From Fragosphaeria purpurea (Eukaryota; Ascomycota; Sordariomycetes; Ophiostomatales; Ophiostomataceae), in assembly GCA_002778095.1 (NCBI GenBank), contig PCDL01000011.1, forward strand, positions 434,001 through 498,000: 64,000 bases of DNA, read 5' to 3'. A program made the translations under genes and the position numbers. The notes beneath the pieces were generated by a model. That model was not told the DNA's origin. It saw nothing but the letters and a program-made list of their open reading frames with translations, and searched no databases. Positions 54,752-64,000 of the stretch are shown here, piece by piece (positions within the stretch are counted from its first letter, which is position 1; each line of letters begins with the position of its first letter).

Positions 54752-55219
54752 GAGGGGTCTATAAAAAATAGAAGAAAGGAGACGAGAAGCATTATATCAT
54801 GAACACTCACGAACATTGGCGCCACGACTATATGGTCGAGAAGAACGAATAGAAATCGATATGCCTTTTTTTACATAGGACTGCGTCGCATCGTAATCGA
54901 ACGTACTTGTAGACACAGGACAGAAAACACAGATGGTGAGCGCCTGGTGACCATCGTCGGAGAAACCAGATATTCCCCCCCATTCTCTTAGCCGAAGCGG
55001 GCAGAAAAATAGGGACGGCAAGTCATGCCATCTGTCAGATGGAACGTGCCGGGCGGATCTCTTGCGAGCAAAATACACCAATGCATTGATATAAAAGCTT
55101 TGCTCGCTCGGTCATTGACAAACGAAGAGGCTCTCCTACTCCCAACTGTTGGGCCCGACACAACCGTCTATACAAATACAACACACCTACGCAGCACCAC
55201 CACCTCCACCACAACCACC
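54752..55219. other. Promoter of the DUF3500 gene
   Basis: AT-rich spacer followed by an A/C-rich leader (CACCACCTCCACC type) just before the start at 55220. No gene. Confidence 0.6.
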
Positions 55220-56641
55220 ATGGCCGACGAAACGCCCGGCTCGGCCGCCGCCCCCTACCGGGCCTTTCTCCCGGACCTCTCGCAGCCGCGCTTCACGACC
55301 ATGCAGACCCAGGACGCGCACAGCTATGCGGCTGCGTTCAAGACGGGCCACCAGCCGCCGTGGCTGCACGCGCTGTACGAGCACTGGCAGGCGCTCTGGC
55401 AGGAGCCCTACCGCGGCGTGACCAACGACGGTAAGCCTGCTTTTTCTTTCGCACGGCGCAAATGGACCGCAGCATGCCGCAACGGCTAACCCCCAACAGG
55501 ACACGTCCGGCCCGGCCTGTTTCCGCTGGAAGACGAGGGCGTGGACGACGCCGCCGTCGGCGCGGCCGCGGACCGCGTCGTCGCGCTGGTGCAGGCCGAC
55601 CCGCAGCTGCGCGGCAAGCAGCTCGTCTACCACATCGACGACCCGTCCTGGCGCACGTGGTCGAACCCCGAGTTCCTGCTGAGCGACCGCGGCGTCCGGC
55701 TGGACGAGGTCGGCGAGACCGTCCGCACGGCCGTGCTCGACGTCCTGCGCGCGGCCTTGTCGCCCGAGGGGTTTGATAAAGCCCAGGGCGCCATGCGCAT
55801 CAACGGCTTTCTGGGCGCGCTCGTGGGGGCCGAGGCCGTCGTGAACGAGTGGTCGTACAATTTCGTGCTCTACGGTGTGTTCCCGGTGGGCGGCGGCGGC
55901 ACCAGCGGCGGCAGCGGCCGGCCCTGGGGGTTCTCGTTCTACGGCCACCATCTCTGCCTCAACGCCTTTTTCACGGGCGGCGGCCAGATGGTGCTGTCGC
56001 CCGTGTTTGTCGGTGCCGAGCCCAACGTGATCGACCGCGGTCCCAGCGGCGACGACCACCCCTACGTCGGCACGCGCATCCTCGTGGCCGAAGAGGCGCT
56101 CGGCCTGCGGCTGATGCGCAGCCTCGCGCCGGCGGTCCAGGCCCAGGCCACCGTCTACGCGCAGCTGCGCGACCCGGCCATGCCGCACGGCCGCTGGAAC
56201 CACGACGACCAGCGCCACCTGTGCGGCGCCGCGCGCGACAACCGCGTCGTGCCCTACGAGGGCGTCGCCGTCGGCGCGCACTTTACGGCCGCGCAGCAGG
56301 CGCTGCTGCTGGAGCTCGTGGCCGCGTTTCTCGAGTTGCTGCCGGCGCGCATACGCGCGCGGCGGCTGGCCCGCGTGCGCACGTGGCTGCACGAGACGTA
56401 CTTTTGCTGGATCGGCGGCAGCGGGCCGACGGACGCGTTCTACTACCGCGTGCAGAGCCCCGTGCTGCTGGTCGAGTTCGACCACCACTCGGGCGTGTTC
56501 CTGACCAACGCGGAGCCGGCGCGCTTCCACATCCACACCATTGTGCGCACGCCCAACGCGGGCGACTACGGCATGGCGCTGCGGCCGCTGCTGCCGTCGA
56601 CGGTGGAGCAGAAGTTTATATGGGAAGGTGACCAGGAGTAG
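55220..56641 (+). CDS. DUF3500-domain protein
   Basis: Two exons, 55220-55430 and 55500-56641 (69-nt intron, branch GCTAACC), 450 residues; start in CCACCATGGCC. The DUF3500 signature is clear: RINGFLGALVGAEAVVNEWSY, NFVLYGVFPVGG, WGFSFYGHHLCLNAFFTGG, SPVFVGAEPNVIDRGP and, near the end, WHETYF-like LHETYFCWIGG and LVEFDHHSGVFLTN followed by HIHTIVRTPN. The family has no established function; the His/Asp-rich motifs suggest a metal-binding or hydrolytic role. No signal peptide. It is convergent with the GFA-type gene (130 bp). Confidence 0.9.
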
Positions 56642-56771
56642 TGGGGACAGCAAAACAATAAACGGGATTTCAAAATTAGTTTAGCTGCTCTTCATACACC
56701 GTCCCCGTAAAACGCCCTCGTCTGTTGTTCTCTTTGTCTGTCCGCCTCTGCCCGCCTGTCCACCACGGTCC

Positions 56772-57352
56772 CTACGTCTTGTCCAGTCCTGGCCACTTCG
56801 TGAGCCCGTCGTGGTCGAAATCCACGACGCGCTCGCCGTAGAAAATGTGGCACTGCGGCTGGAAGGCCTCGCGTGCTTTCGGGGTCGTGATGCCCTGGAT
56901 CAGCGTGGGAAAGACCATCAGCATGCGGCGGCCTTCGTCCATGATGGGCGCGAAGCAGTGTTTGCAGTACACCTTGCAGGGCAGTTGATGCCGTGCCAGC
57001 TTGCTGCCGGCGCTGTAGAACATGAGCGCGTCGACGCCCTGGACAATGCGGAGGTCGTCCTTGTGGAAGATGGCCGCCCATTGGAAGGGGGCCTAGAAAA
57101 AGATAAGGTTTGTCAACACCGTGGAAACAACGATCCCGATGAACTGATAATCAGCTAAACACATACCCCGTGGAGCGTTTTGCATGCGTTGCAATGACAA
57201 TACTTGGACGACAACGGCCGGTCGCGGGTCACGTCGTAGACGACCGCGTGGCAGTAGCAGGTCCCTTGCCAGACGGCGTCTTTCGTGTTGTGCGGGTTGT
57301 TGTAGGGAAGCGTGTGCTTCCAGTCCCAGGTATCGTCGTGTTCGTATGCCAT
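56772..57352 (-). CDS. GFA/CENP-V family zinc protein
   Basis: Two exons on the minus strand, 57352-57167 and 57092-56772 (74-nt intron), 168 residues. The GFA fold is marked by zinc cysteines Cys32/Cys34 (GTCYCHAVVYD), Cys52/Cys54/Cys57 (YCHCNACKTLHG) and Cys101/Cys105/Cys108 (LPCKVYCKHC), the last resembling CxxxCxxC. APFQWAAIF is the usual helix after the second cluster. The name-giving bacterial relative helps glutathione react with formaldehyde. Fungal members are numerous and mostly uncharacterised, so a specific reaction is not claimed. Probably cytosolic. Confidence 0.9.
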
Positions 57353-59206
57353 GTTGGGGCGGCAAGAAATGAGGGAAAGAGAATGTATTTGTGTTTGGCT
57401 GTCTTGATGGTCTGGCGAGAGAGGAGTTACGTGATTCGTTTATAGCTCGCCGATCAGGAGCTCTTGTTCAGCATCTACGTCATTGCCACCATTCCGTGAT
57501 TGGTGGAACTTGCTCTCGCATAACCACGATCACGCCAGCCTTGTTTTCCCGGAACGATGATTCCCGTCTTTTCGGTCGGGGGTTTTGACCTCAATCTAGA
57601 CTGTCTTGCACCGGGAGAACAAACCGTCGTGCTTGTCGTCGACTCAATTCAACGTATCCCGGGGAGCACTGAAACCGCTTACAGTAGGAGCCTCATTTTG
57701 AACCAAGTTGTAAAACTGCGTCGAAATCGACCTGGGGATCAGTCGATAGACAGTGGCTATCTCCTCGTTCCGGACCGACTTTCCAGACATCTTCGAGTCA
57801 GCCCTAGCCGTGACGAGCTGTAGATGCCGCATGAGTTTCGTGGCCGGCCACCCAGACCAACACGACGCCTGGGAGCATAAGCCTCTACTGATGGGACGGT
57901 AGTACTTCTTTGATATTGTACCGTTCCGGAACGTACCCCAGACCGATCCAAACCTTGTTTGGTCTGTTGAATCACACGGCACAGCAGGCTTTTTGACTGG
58001 AATGCGGTATGCAATAGGATACCACGTACAACTAGGACAAAACAAGTCGCTGCATCCACAATTGATATTGGTATTCGACGCGCTACCCCTTTCCGTCTTT
58101 GAGGTTCTCCCGAGTAGACCCGGGGCGGTTCGTGTCCTCCACCGGCACTTTTCTAGGTCCTGTGAGTATTGTCTGACTACGGAACATATTTTCTGCATTT
58201 GTAAACGGACAAAACTGCCTGGGAACTGGGGTGTCATATTGGAGGTCGCCGACATCTGTCGAACTTTCCTATTTTCCCCTTCGAATACGACAAACATCGG
58301 ACCCTCATGCATGTGTCTGGCCGCCGTCTGGCCCATTTGTGCTCACACGTCGGAAGCAAGCCGAAACGTAGGTGCGGCCGTCCTGTTTGTTTTCAGGAGG
58401 CTGACGGCAAGGCCGTGGTAAATGTCTCGAAAATGAAGTCGGCGACCATCATGGCATTGCATCACCAGAGGCCGCACCACTCCCTCGACGAATGGCAGCC
58501 GCTGTCGGGTTACTAATTCCCCTGCCCCGTATGAAAAAAAAGCAGACCACCGCTGTGGGTCGCCCTTTGTTTTCTGGTGGCCTCCCTCCACCTAGCTGGC
58601 GGCCATTGCAACGCTATGCTGACCGGAGAACAGGGAGGCCTGCACGTTCTGACCCACCGACGTTTCACCGTTGGCGGCGTAGGGCGGTCCGCCCATCCAA
58701 CGGCGGCCGTTGTCTGCCTTGGGGAGAAGGGACAGGGTCCGTTGATAGAACAAACTAAAATCTGACAGACACTCCTTTTACCAGCCCTATCCATTTCTTG
58801 CGCAGCTTGCCCAATCGTGAGAGCAGCTGAGCCGCGAGCCGCATGAGGGCCCAACTTTAAGGTTGTATTTACAGACGTACGGGGTATTCTCTCGTATGAA
58901 CTCGAATCAGGAAGTGGTCTAGTTTTCAAAATGGGCTACCTTAAATTAGCTGGACCGCGTAGCGTTTTTTTTCTTTTTTTCTTTGAAAGAAGAGCCAAGA
59001 GAAACGGTCGCTTAGGTCTGGTTGCTTATTTTCCGAAGACCACTAAATTCTGATGGAGATACTTAACCACTGACGACCCTTCGACGAAGGCCGCGAGAGG
59101 AGAGAGCGTCTTGGACGTCCAGACGCGTTCTCGTTTTCGCCTTGCTTGACGCACGGCGTATATTTCTATTGTCTGAACGGCAACGCCACCGGCCCCGGCG
59201 CTCACC
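57353..59206. other. Gene-poor interval with an unexplained open frame
   Basis: Mostly promoter and spacer. The minus strand carries an unusually long frame (57644-58591 with one stop, listed separately). No family is recognised on either strand. From 59100 the sequence is the leader of the membrane-protein gene. Confidence 0.4.
57644..58591 (-). pseudogene. Long open frame with one in-frame stop, unknown family
   Basis: Reading down from 58591 there are 82 codons (VRPLVMQCHDGRRLHFRDIY), a stop at about 58343-58345, then 230 further codons in the same frame. A stretch this long in roughly 50% GC sequence is unlikely by chance, but no known domain, clear intron or splice path was found. It could be a broken gene, or a gene whose stop is removed by an intron I cannot place. 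Confidence 0.25.
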
Positions 59207-60992
59207 ATGTCCGCGGCCGATTTTTACGGATGGGTGCCGCCCACGCTGCAGACGGCCAACTTTTCGGACTGCGACGTGGCCGCAAAATGGCTCGCCGCGA
59301 CCGTCAACTCCCTGTACAACGGCACGCACGACAACGACCCGCCAATGCAGGTCACCTTCGACTACATCTCGACGTTTGTCCCGTCCAACATGTCGCTGCC
59401 GACCTTTGGCCAGGCGGCGCAATGGTTCGGCAGCGGCATCGACCCCGATTTCTACCAGGCCATGATCGAATATCCCTTTGAACAGTGTCCCGCGCAGATC
59501 TGCAACGCGCTCGTCTGGGCCGGCGATGCCGACCTGGCCGGGATAGGTGTACGTTGACCAACCCGGGAACCGAGGAAGAACGAACGACCCTGCTTACCTG
59601 TTAACTGTCTCTCTAGGTCATGGTCGTCTTTTATCTGGAGGCCGTGTTCGCCACCATGTACTTTGTGCTGCTGGCCGTCGACCAGTGGGAGCCGTTCCGG
59701 CGCCAGCCGCACCACCGGCGGCGCTGGACCTGGGTCGTGGGTGCGTTCCAGGAGTCGCTGCAGGCCTTTATGGACACGGGCCTGCTCTTTGCCATCGCCA
59801 TGCTCGTCGCCGGCGTCTACCGCCACGGGTCGTCGCGCCTGCACCCCGACAAGACGCACTCGATCTACCAGCTGACCAACGCCACGTACATTGCCATCTT
59901 CAGCGTCTTCCCGCCGCTGATGCTGCAGATGGTCACCCACCACAAGCGCCGCCTGCGCATCCGCGCCACCCTCTGGCTGGCCGTCGTCGCCCTGGCCGTC
60001 GCCATCGTCGCCCTGTACTTCAGCCTAACCACGAGCACCGGCCGCGTGCTGAACCTGCTCGACCGCGAGTCCGCCATCACCGACCTGATCTGGGAGGCCG
60101 ACTGCGAGCCCGTCGACCTGCGCGGCGCCCTCGACGACCTCATCCTCACGGCCTGCTCGCTGCTCGCGCTCAACTGCCTCGTCTGGTTCTACCACACGCT
60201 CGTGCCGTCGAGCCTGCGGGACCGCCTGCGCGGCGGGTTCCACGCCTGCCTCGGCCGCCACGCCCAGAAGCCCGGCCGCCACGGCCGCAGCTGGTGGGAC
60301 AACGTCCGGCGCACGGCCAAGATTGTCAACGGCGTCGTGTGCGGCCTGATCATGTGGGCGCTTCTCGGCCTGTTCACGGCCTACCGCAGCGCCGTGTTGA
60401 GCAGCATGGGTACCTCGAATTCCGACGGCTCGTGGAGCTTCAGTCAGGTCTTTGCTCTGGCCACCTGGGTCCCCGTGGCCATCGACCTCGCCACTATTTA
60501 CATCTGTAGGCAACAACGTTATTTTCTCTGTATTTTCATTCATATCATTGCGTTTTCTTTGCTTCGGCTGCTAACAAATCAGACGGCGCCCAGGAATCCC
60601 TCGAGGGCAAGGTGTCGGAGAACTTCCAGGTGGTCGAGGTCAACGAAAAAAGCCCGCTGATGGACGCCGGTGGCGGCGAGATGAGCGGAACCGTCTACCG
60701 CTCGGACCTGGATCCGTACCAGGTAGTGGAGCCCACGACATACACGCAACTAGGTCAGACGGGGGTTCCCGGCCCGGTGCATACGGCGGGTGACTACCAA
60801 GACGATACCGGGGCGTACAAGGGGCCGCAGCCGACAACCTACGAGCAGACAGGGACCTATGATCCGTCGGCACCGTATGCGCAGCAGGGTAACTACGTGT
60901 CGCCGACGGCCTACGGGTACGACCAGATGGGGACCCATGACGGACAGCCACCAAACTACGGGCAGCCTGGCCATGGCGGTGGACAACCTTAA
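59207..60992 (+). CDS. Seven-helix integral membrane protein, unknown function
   Basis: Three exons: 59207-59548, 59617-60505, 60583-60992; introns 68 and 77 nt; 546 residues, start CTCACCATGTCC. The N-terminal 110 residues are soluble, Asn-glycosylation-rich and contain Cys (FEQCPAQICNALVW), plausibly lumenal or extracellular. Seven hydrophobic segments follow (about 115-137, 153-183, 198-222, 230-250, 286-308, 352-373, 393-411). A cytosolic tail is rich in Tyr/Gly/Pro/Gln repeats of the type YEQTGTYDPS. The layout resembles fungal GPCR-like or stress-sensor membrane proteins, but no family motif is recognisable, and the orientation is inferred. Confidence 0.75.
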
Positions 60993-61891
60993 GAGAATTG
61001 GGACGAGTCACAATGCGTGCAGATGTGCAGGCTTTCGACGGGAACAGTAATATAAAGTAAAATAATCGATAATATGACCGTTAAGGTCGTCCCAGCTAGA
61101 ACGACAGACAGACTGAAATGAAGCAAACCATCGTCGTCTGACTCCTTACTGCGCTGCGGACTACGTGCACACCTCGACGGGCATGCTGGTCGGCGGCCTG
61201 GATGTAGATGACTCTACTGTCAACGAGCGTGCCGACGTCGAGAACTAAGTGGCTGTGGTTGTCGGAGACGCAGAACCGGAACCTGACCGCGTAGACGGTG
61301 CCGAGGCTGCACTGAAAACATTTCGATAAGACGAGGCGTCTTTGTGCTTTGATTTTTGCCTGTCAAGGTAAGCGTGAAGTTGATTTCGAGATACGGAGCA
61401 CGCATATAATTTCAAACGATGTACAGGGTGTTTCCCACTTTTTTTTTTTTAGCCCGTTCACATCAACCTGTTTTAAATACTTGCAGCTACAGACATCAAT
61501 CAAATGGGCTTTCTACATGTATATTAGAAATGGTGAGAATTTATTCACAAACTCGCGTAGAGAAGGTCACAAATTACACCCAAAAAACCACCTTCAACTA
61601 CTCAAAGTTGGCATTCTAGCCGCAGCACCCCATACACTGCGTACGGGGTGCGTCGGCATGCCTCCGGTGATCGTCGGGCGACCGTTGTAGCCGACTAATC
61701 AAAACCCTTCATAATTATGACCAGCGGTAAGATTTTTTTGGCTGATCGACGGGCATACGAGCACGGTGCTCCGCACATATTTGAGCTTCCAACTTGCCAG
61801 CAGAAAGATTGAAACGCCCACTCCGCCCACTCCGCCTTCTTCGGCGAGGCTTCTCGCGACGATCTCGCCTTGTTCTCGTCACAGCAGGAAA
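60993..61891. other. Spacer with a coding-like fragment
   Basis: Mostly AT-rich. At about 61145-61330 the minus strand carries an open, protein-like stretch (VYAVRFRFCVSDNHS, then VIYIQAADQH) that starts right after a possible acceptor (TTTTCAG). No other parts of such a gene were found. Possibly a remnant. Confidence 0.35.
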
Positions 61892-62233
61892 ATGCTCGGC
61901 GACCTGGCCCTCGCCGCCACCGTTGGCGTCACCTACCTCGGCGCGTTCAGCCGCCTCACCCGCGGCCGCCACACGCCGGCCTTCTACGCCTACCAGCTGG
62001 ATCGTGCACCCGACGATGCATCCTCCCGGTTCGTGCCGTACGTGGACGCGACGCTCGGCACCTTGCTGTTGTGTGCCACGACGCGCCCCGTGGCTGCGTT
62101 CCTCTGCGCTTGCTTCCAGGGCATCGGCATCGTGCTGAGAGTGCGGGACGGCAAGTCGTCGGCGCCGGATCTGGCTCTCTTCTCGGCTGCCGTCTTGGCG
62201 TTTTTGGGTTCGATCGGGTTGGCTCGACTGTGA
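61892..62233 (+). CDS. Small membrane protein, unknown function
   Basis: Single-exon frame of 113 residues from ATG 61892. Three hydrophobic segments: residues 4-22 (LALAATVGVTYLGAF), about 52-83 (LGTLLLCATTRPVAAFLCAC), and 93-112 (LFSAAVLAFLGSIG). A charged loop with RGRHTPAFYAYQLDRAPDDAS lies between the first two. It resembles the small hydrophobic proteins frequent in fungal genomes, but no domain is recognised. The start sits in GGAAAATGCTC, a weak context. Confidence 0.5.
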   Translation: MLGDLALAATVGVTYLGAFSRLTRGRHTPAFYAYQLDRAPDDASSRFVPYVDATLGTLLLCATTRPVAAFLCACFQGIGIVLRVRDGKSSAPDLALFSAAVLAFLGSIGLARL

Positions 62234-62805
62234 ACGACGCTGCCGAGTTCCTGGCTCGAGCCTCCCCAAGTGCGAAGTCCGGTAAGTCGAACCACACTCC
62301 TTGAGAAGAAACGGACTTATATGCATCTGAAGAACGTACACGAGGTTGATCATTATAGATTATAATTTGTTGTTCTACCAATGGTTGTAGTCTGGTTAGG
62401 GATGAATGGTGGTCCGAACCGCGGGTGTGCTCTCTCGACTTTAAGTAGAACGCAGATATTAAGACAAACTCTACACAGAGCAGAGCTGAGCATATCATAA
62501 AAACTATCTGGATGATCGGACCAGAGTAGTAACTGAAGTGCGCAAGCAGCCATTGTAGAAAGAATAATTCATTTTTTTGTTTTCAAACTATTTAAAGGTA
62601 GAAAACGATGGACGTCCACTTGATAAAAAGCCTTTGGCATACCGTAGGACCTAACTATAGGTAGACATGAACCAAGGGTGTGCAACAAAGCGATGCGCAA
62701 GTGCTGGACTGTGTTCCCACTGTGACAGTTGTATAAAAGGCATATAATATAAATTACGGGCCGGGTAACAAAACATTTGCCCCCAACAAAGCACGCAAAC
62801 GTGCC
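62234..62805. other. AT-rich spacer
   Basis: AT-rich, no gene seen. Likely 3' regions of the small membrane protein and of the P450 gene. Confidence 0.6.
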
Positions 62806-64000
62806 TCACCGCCGTATGAACTGCACCTCGACCTCGTCGGGCCTCTTCATCTGCAGAGTCAGCCGCGGCTGGCTGTCCTGCGTGAGGCCGACGAGCCGCC
62901 GCCGGGCTTGGGCCAGCGTCTCCCCGTCACGGCACACGGGCTGGACGCGGCACCGCCAAAAGAGCGTGGCCACCGCGGCGACGAACTCCACCTGCGACAT
63001 TTTCTGGCCCGGGCACGACCGCGGCCCGCCCGACCAGGGCACAAACGTGCCGCGCGCAGGCGTGATGGTGGCTTCGCGCGGCGGCGGCGGCGGCGGCGAA
63101 GACGATGACGACGACGCCGACGACGTCGGCAGCTGTGGTGGCTGCTGTGTGATCCACCGCTGGGGGCGGAACTCGTCCGCGTCGGCGCCCCAGACCGCGG
63201 GGCTCGTGTGCAGGCAGGCGACGTTGATGTGGACGGCGCAGTTCTTGATCAGGTCGTACGACTTGCCGCCCGTTGCGATCGTCTGCGGTGAGCTTATGCT
63301 CCGGGAGATGTGCAACAAGGGTGGGAACAGGCGCAAGGTTTCGTACTACCATGTCAGGTGGTGCATTTTGTGAAACCGACAAAAAGGGGTAACAAAGGAG
63401 TTGAAAGTTGAATAACAAAAAAACAAAAAAAACACATACCATGAGTGCCAGACAACGGACGAGTTTGGGAAACGCAGCCGCGTAGTTGGGGTCGTGGCCG
63501 TCGGCCGTGCCGGGCGGACCAAACACGCCGTCGAGCTCTTCCTGGATCCACGCCTGGATGTCTGGATAGGCCGCCGTGAGCGTAAAGGCGTACGACAGCG
63601 TGTTGGCCGTCGTATCAAATCCAGCCGCCGTGACGAGGAACATGTTGCCGGCAATTTCGTCCTCGAACAGGATCTGGTTGGCATGTGCCGCCGGCGTGTC
63701 GCCGTCGGTCGCCGCTGTCGCCACGCCTTTGGCCTGGTCGGACAGCCGGACCAGCATACTCATGATGTTGTCCCGGCGGCCGTCGCCGGCGCCGGCACTG
63801 CCACCACCGTTAGCAGCAGCCGCTGCCGCAGCGCGACGGCGCTCCTGGTCGAGCATGTCCTTGGTGAGGCCCGGCAGCTGCACAATGGCGGAGCCGAGCG
63901 TCTGCAGGGCCACAGGCATGATGGACAGCTTCAGCAGCCACAGGGGCACAAACGCGGCCGCGGCCAGGAGCTCGACGACCACGGAGATGGCGTCGACGTA
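62806..64000 (-). CDS. Cytochrome P450, 3' part (5' end beyond the window)
   Basis: Two visible exons on the minus strand: 63345-62806 (ends at the stop) and at least 64000-63440; intron 63346-63439 (94 nt). The open exon continues past the window edge. Landmarks: I-helix AAGFDTTANTLSYA (Thr of the A/G-G-x-D/E-T-T motif), K-helix YETLRLFPP (Glu-x-x-Arg) right after the intron, meander WGADADEFRPQRW, and heme loop FVPWSGGPRSCPGQKM with the axial Cys. A Ser/Pro-rich insert of about 25 residues sits between the meander and the heme loop. It is a heme monooxygenase, but the substrate is unknown and the missing N-terminus prevents subfamily assignment. No biosynthetic partners are visible in the window. 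Confidence 0.93.

Noticed and set aside
62806..64000. P450 considered as part of a secondary-metabolite gene cluster
   Set aside because: No synthase, transporter or regulator is visible next to it; the neighbours are unrelated housekeeping or unknown genes.

Overview
The window is nuclear DNA of a filamentous ascomycete, most likely a Sordariomycete. This rests on GC-rich coding sequence, many 50-100 nt introns with GTRNGT donors and CTRAC/CTNAC-type branch points, pyrimidine-rich promoters, Kozak-like starts (CACCATG, CCATCATG), and fungal family members such as the ATG26-type sterol glucosyltransferase, CMR1, CBP6 and an Mtf2-like factor. Genus cannot be fixed from this sequence. Splice sites were placed by eye from reading frame, GT/AG borders and fit to family; no transcript evidence was available.

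Layout. 1-9.3 kb: an intronless GH94-type phosphorylase gene behind a long CT-rich leader, then 3 kb with only a tRNA-Gly(GCC), a coiled-coil/short-repeat protein of unknown role, and a tRNA-His(GTG). 10-14.3 kb: three metabolic genes, an ATP-grasp ligase, an Ldh2-type oxidoreductase and (convergent) an RraA-like aldolase. 14.3-18.4 kb: mostly gene-poor, with one disordered hypothetical protein. 18.5-28.5 kb: a chromosome-maintenance block of CHL1 helicase, Cdc7 kinase and condensin subunit Cnd1, with MluI cell-cycle boxes (ACGCGT) in the promoters. 28.7-35 kb: complex I subunit NDUFA13/GRIM-19, an atypical kinase, then about 4 kb of decayed sequence with a second identical tRNA-Gly and a kinase remnant.

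35-40.7 kb: the 1816-residue sterol glucosyltransferase. 41-46.8 kb: secreted type-B carboxylesterase (8 exons), protein-L-isoaspartate methyltransferase, and a Bsd2/Ndfip-like ubiquitin-ligase adaptor. 47.5-54 kb: three genes for mitochondrial function (CBP6-like assembly factor, citrate carrier, Mtf2-like RNA factor) around CMR1. 54.2-64 kb: a small conserved-looking protein, a DUF3500 protein, a GFA/CENP-V zinc protein, a seven-helix membrane protein, a small membrane protein, and the 3' part of a cytochrome P450 that runs off the window.

Most genes are housekeeping and are not organised as a biosynthetic cluster. The most interesting candidates for unusual biology are the ATP-grasp/Ldh2/RraA trio with a paired CGG-type repeat in its promoter, the shared ACGCGT signal across the chromosome-maintenance genes, the bacterial-looking GH94 gene, the dual-repeat protein at 7.3-8.7 kb, and several coding-like stretches with no recognisable family.
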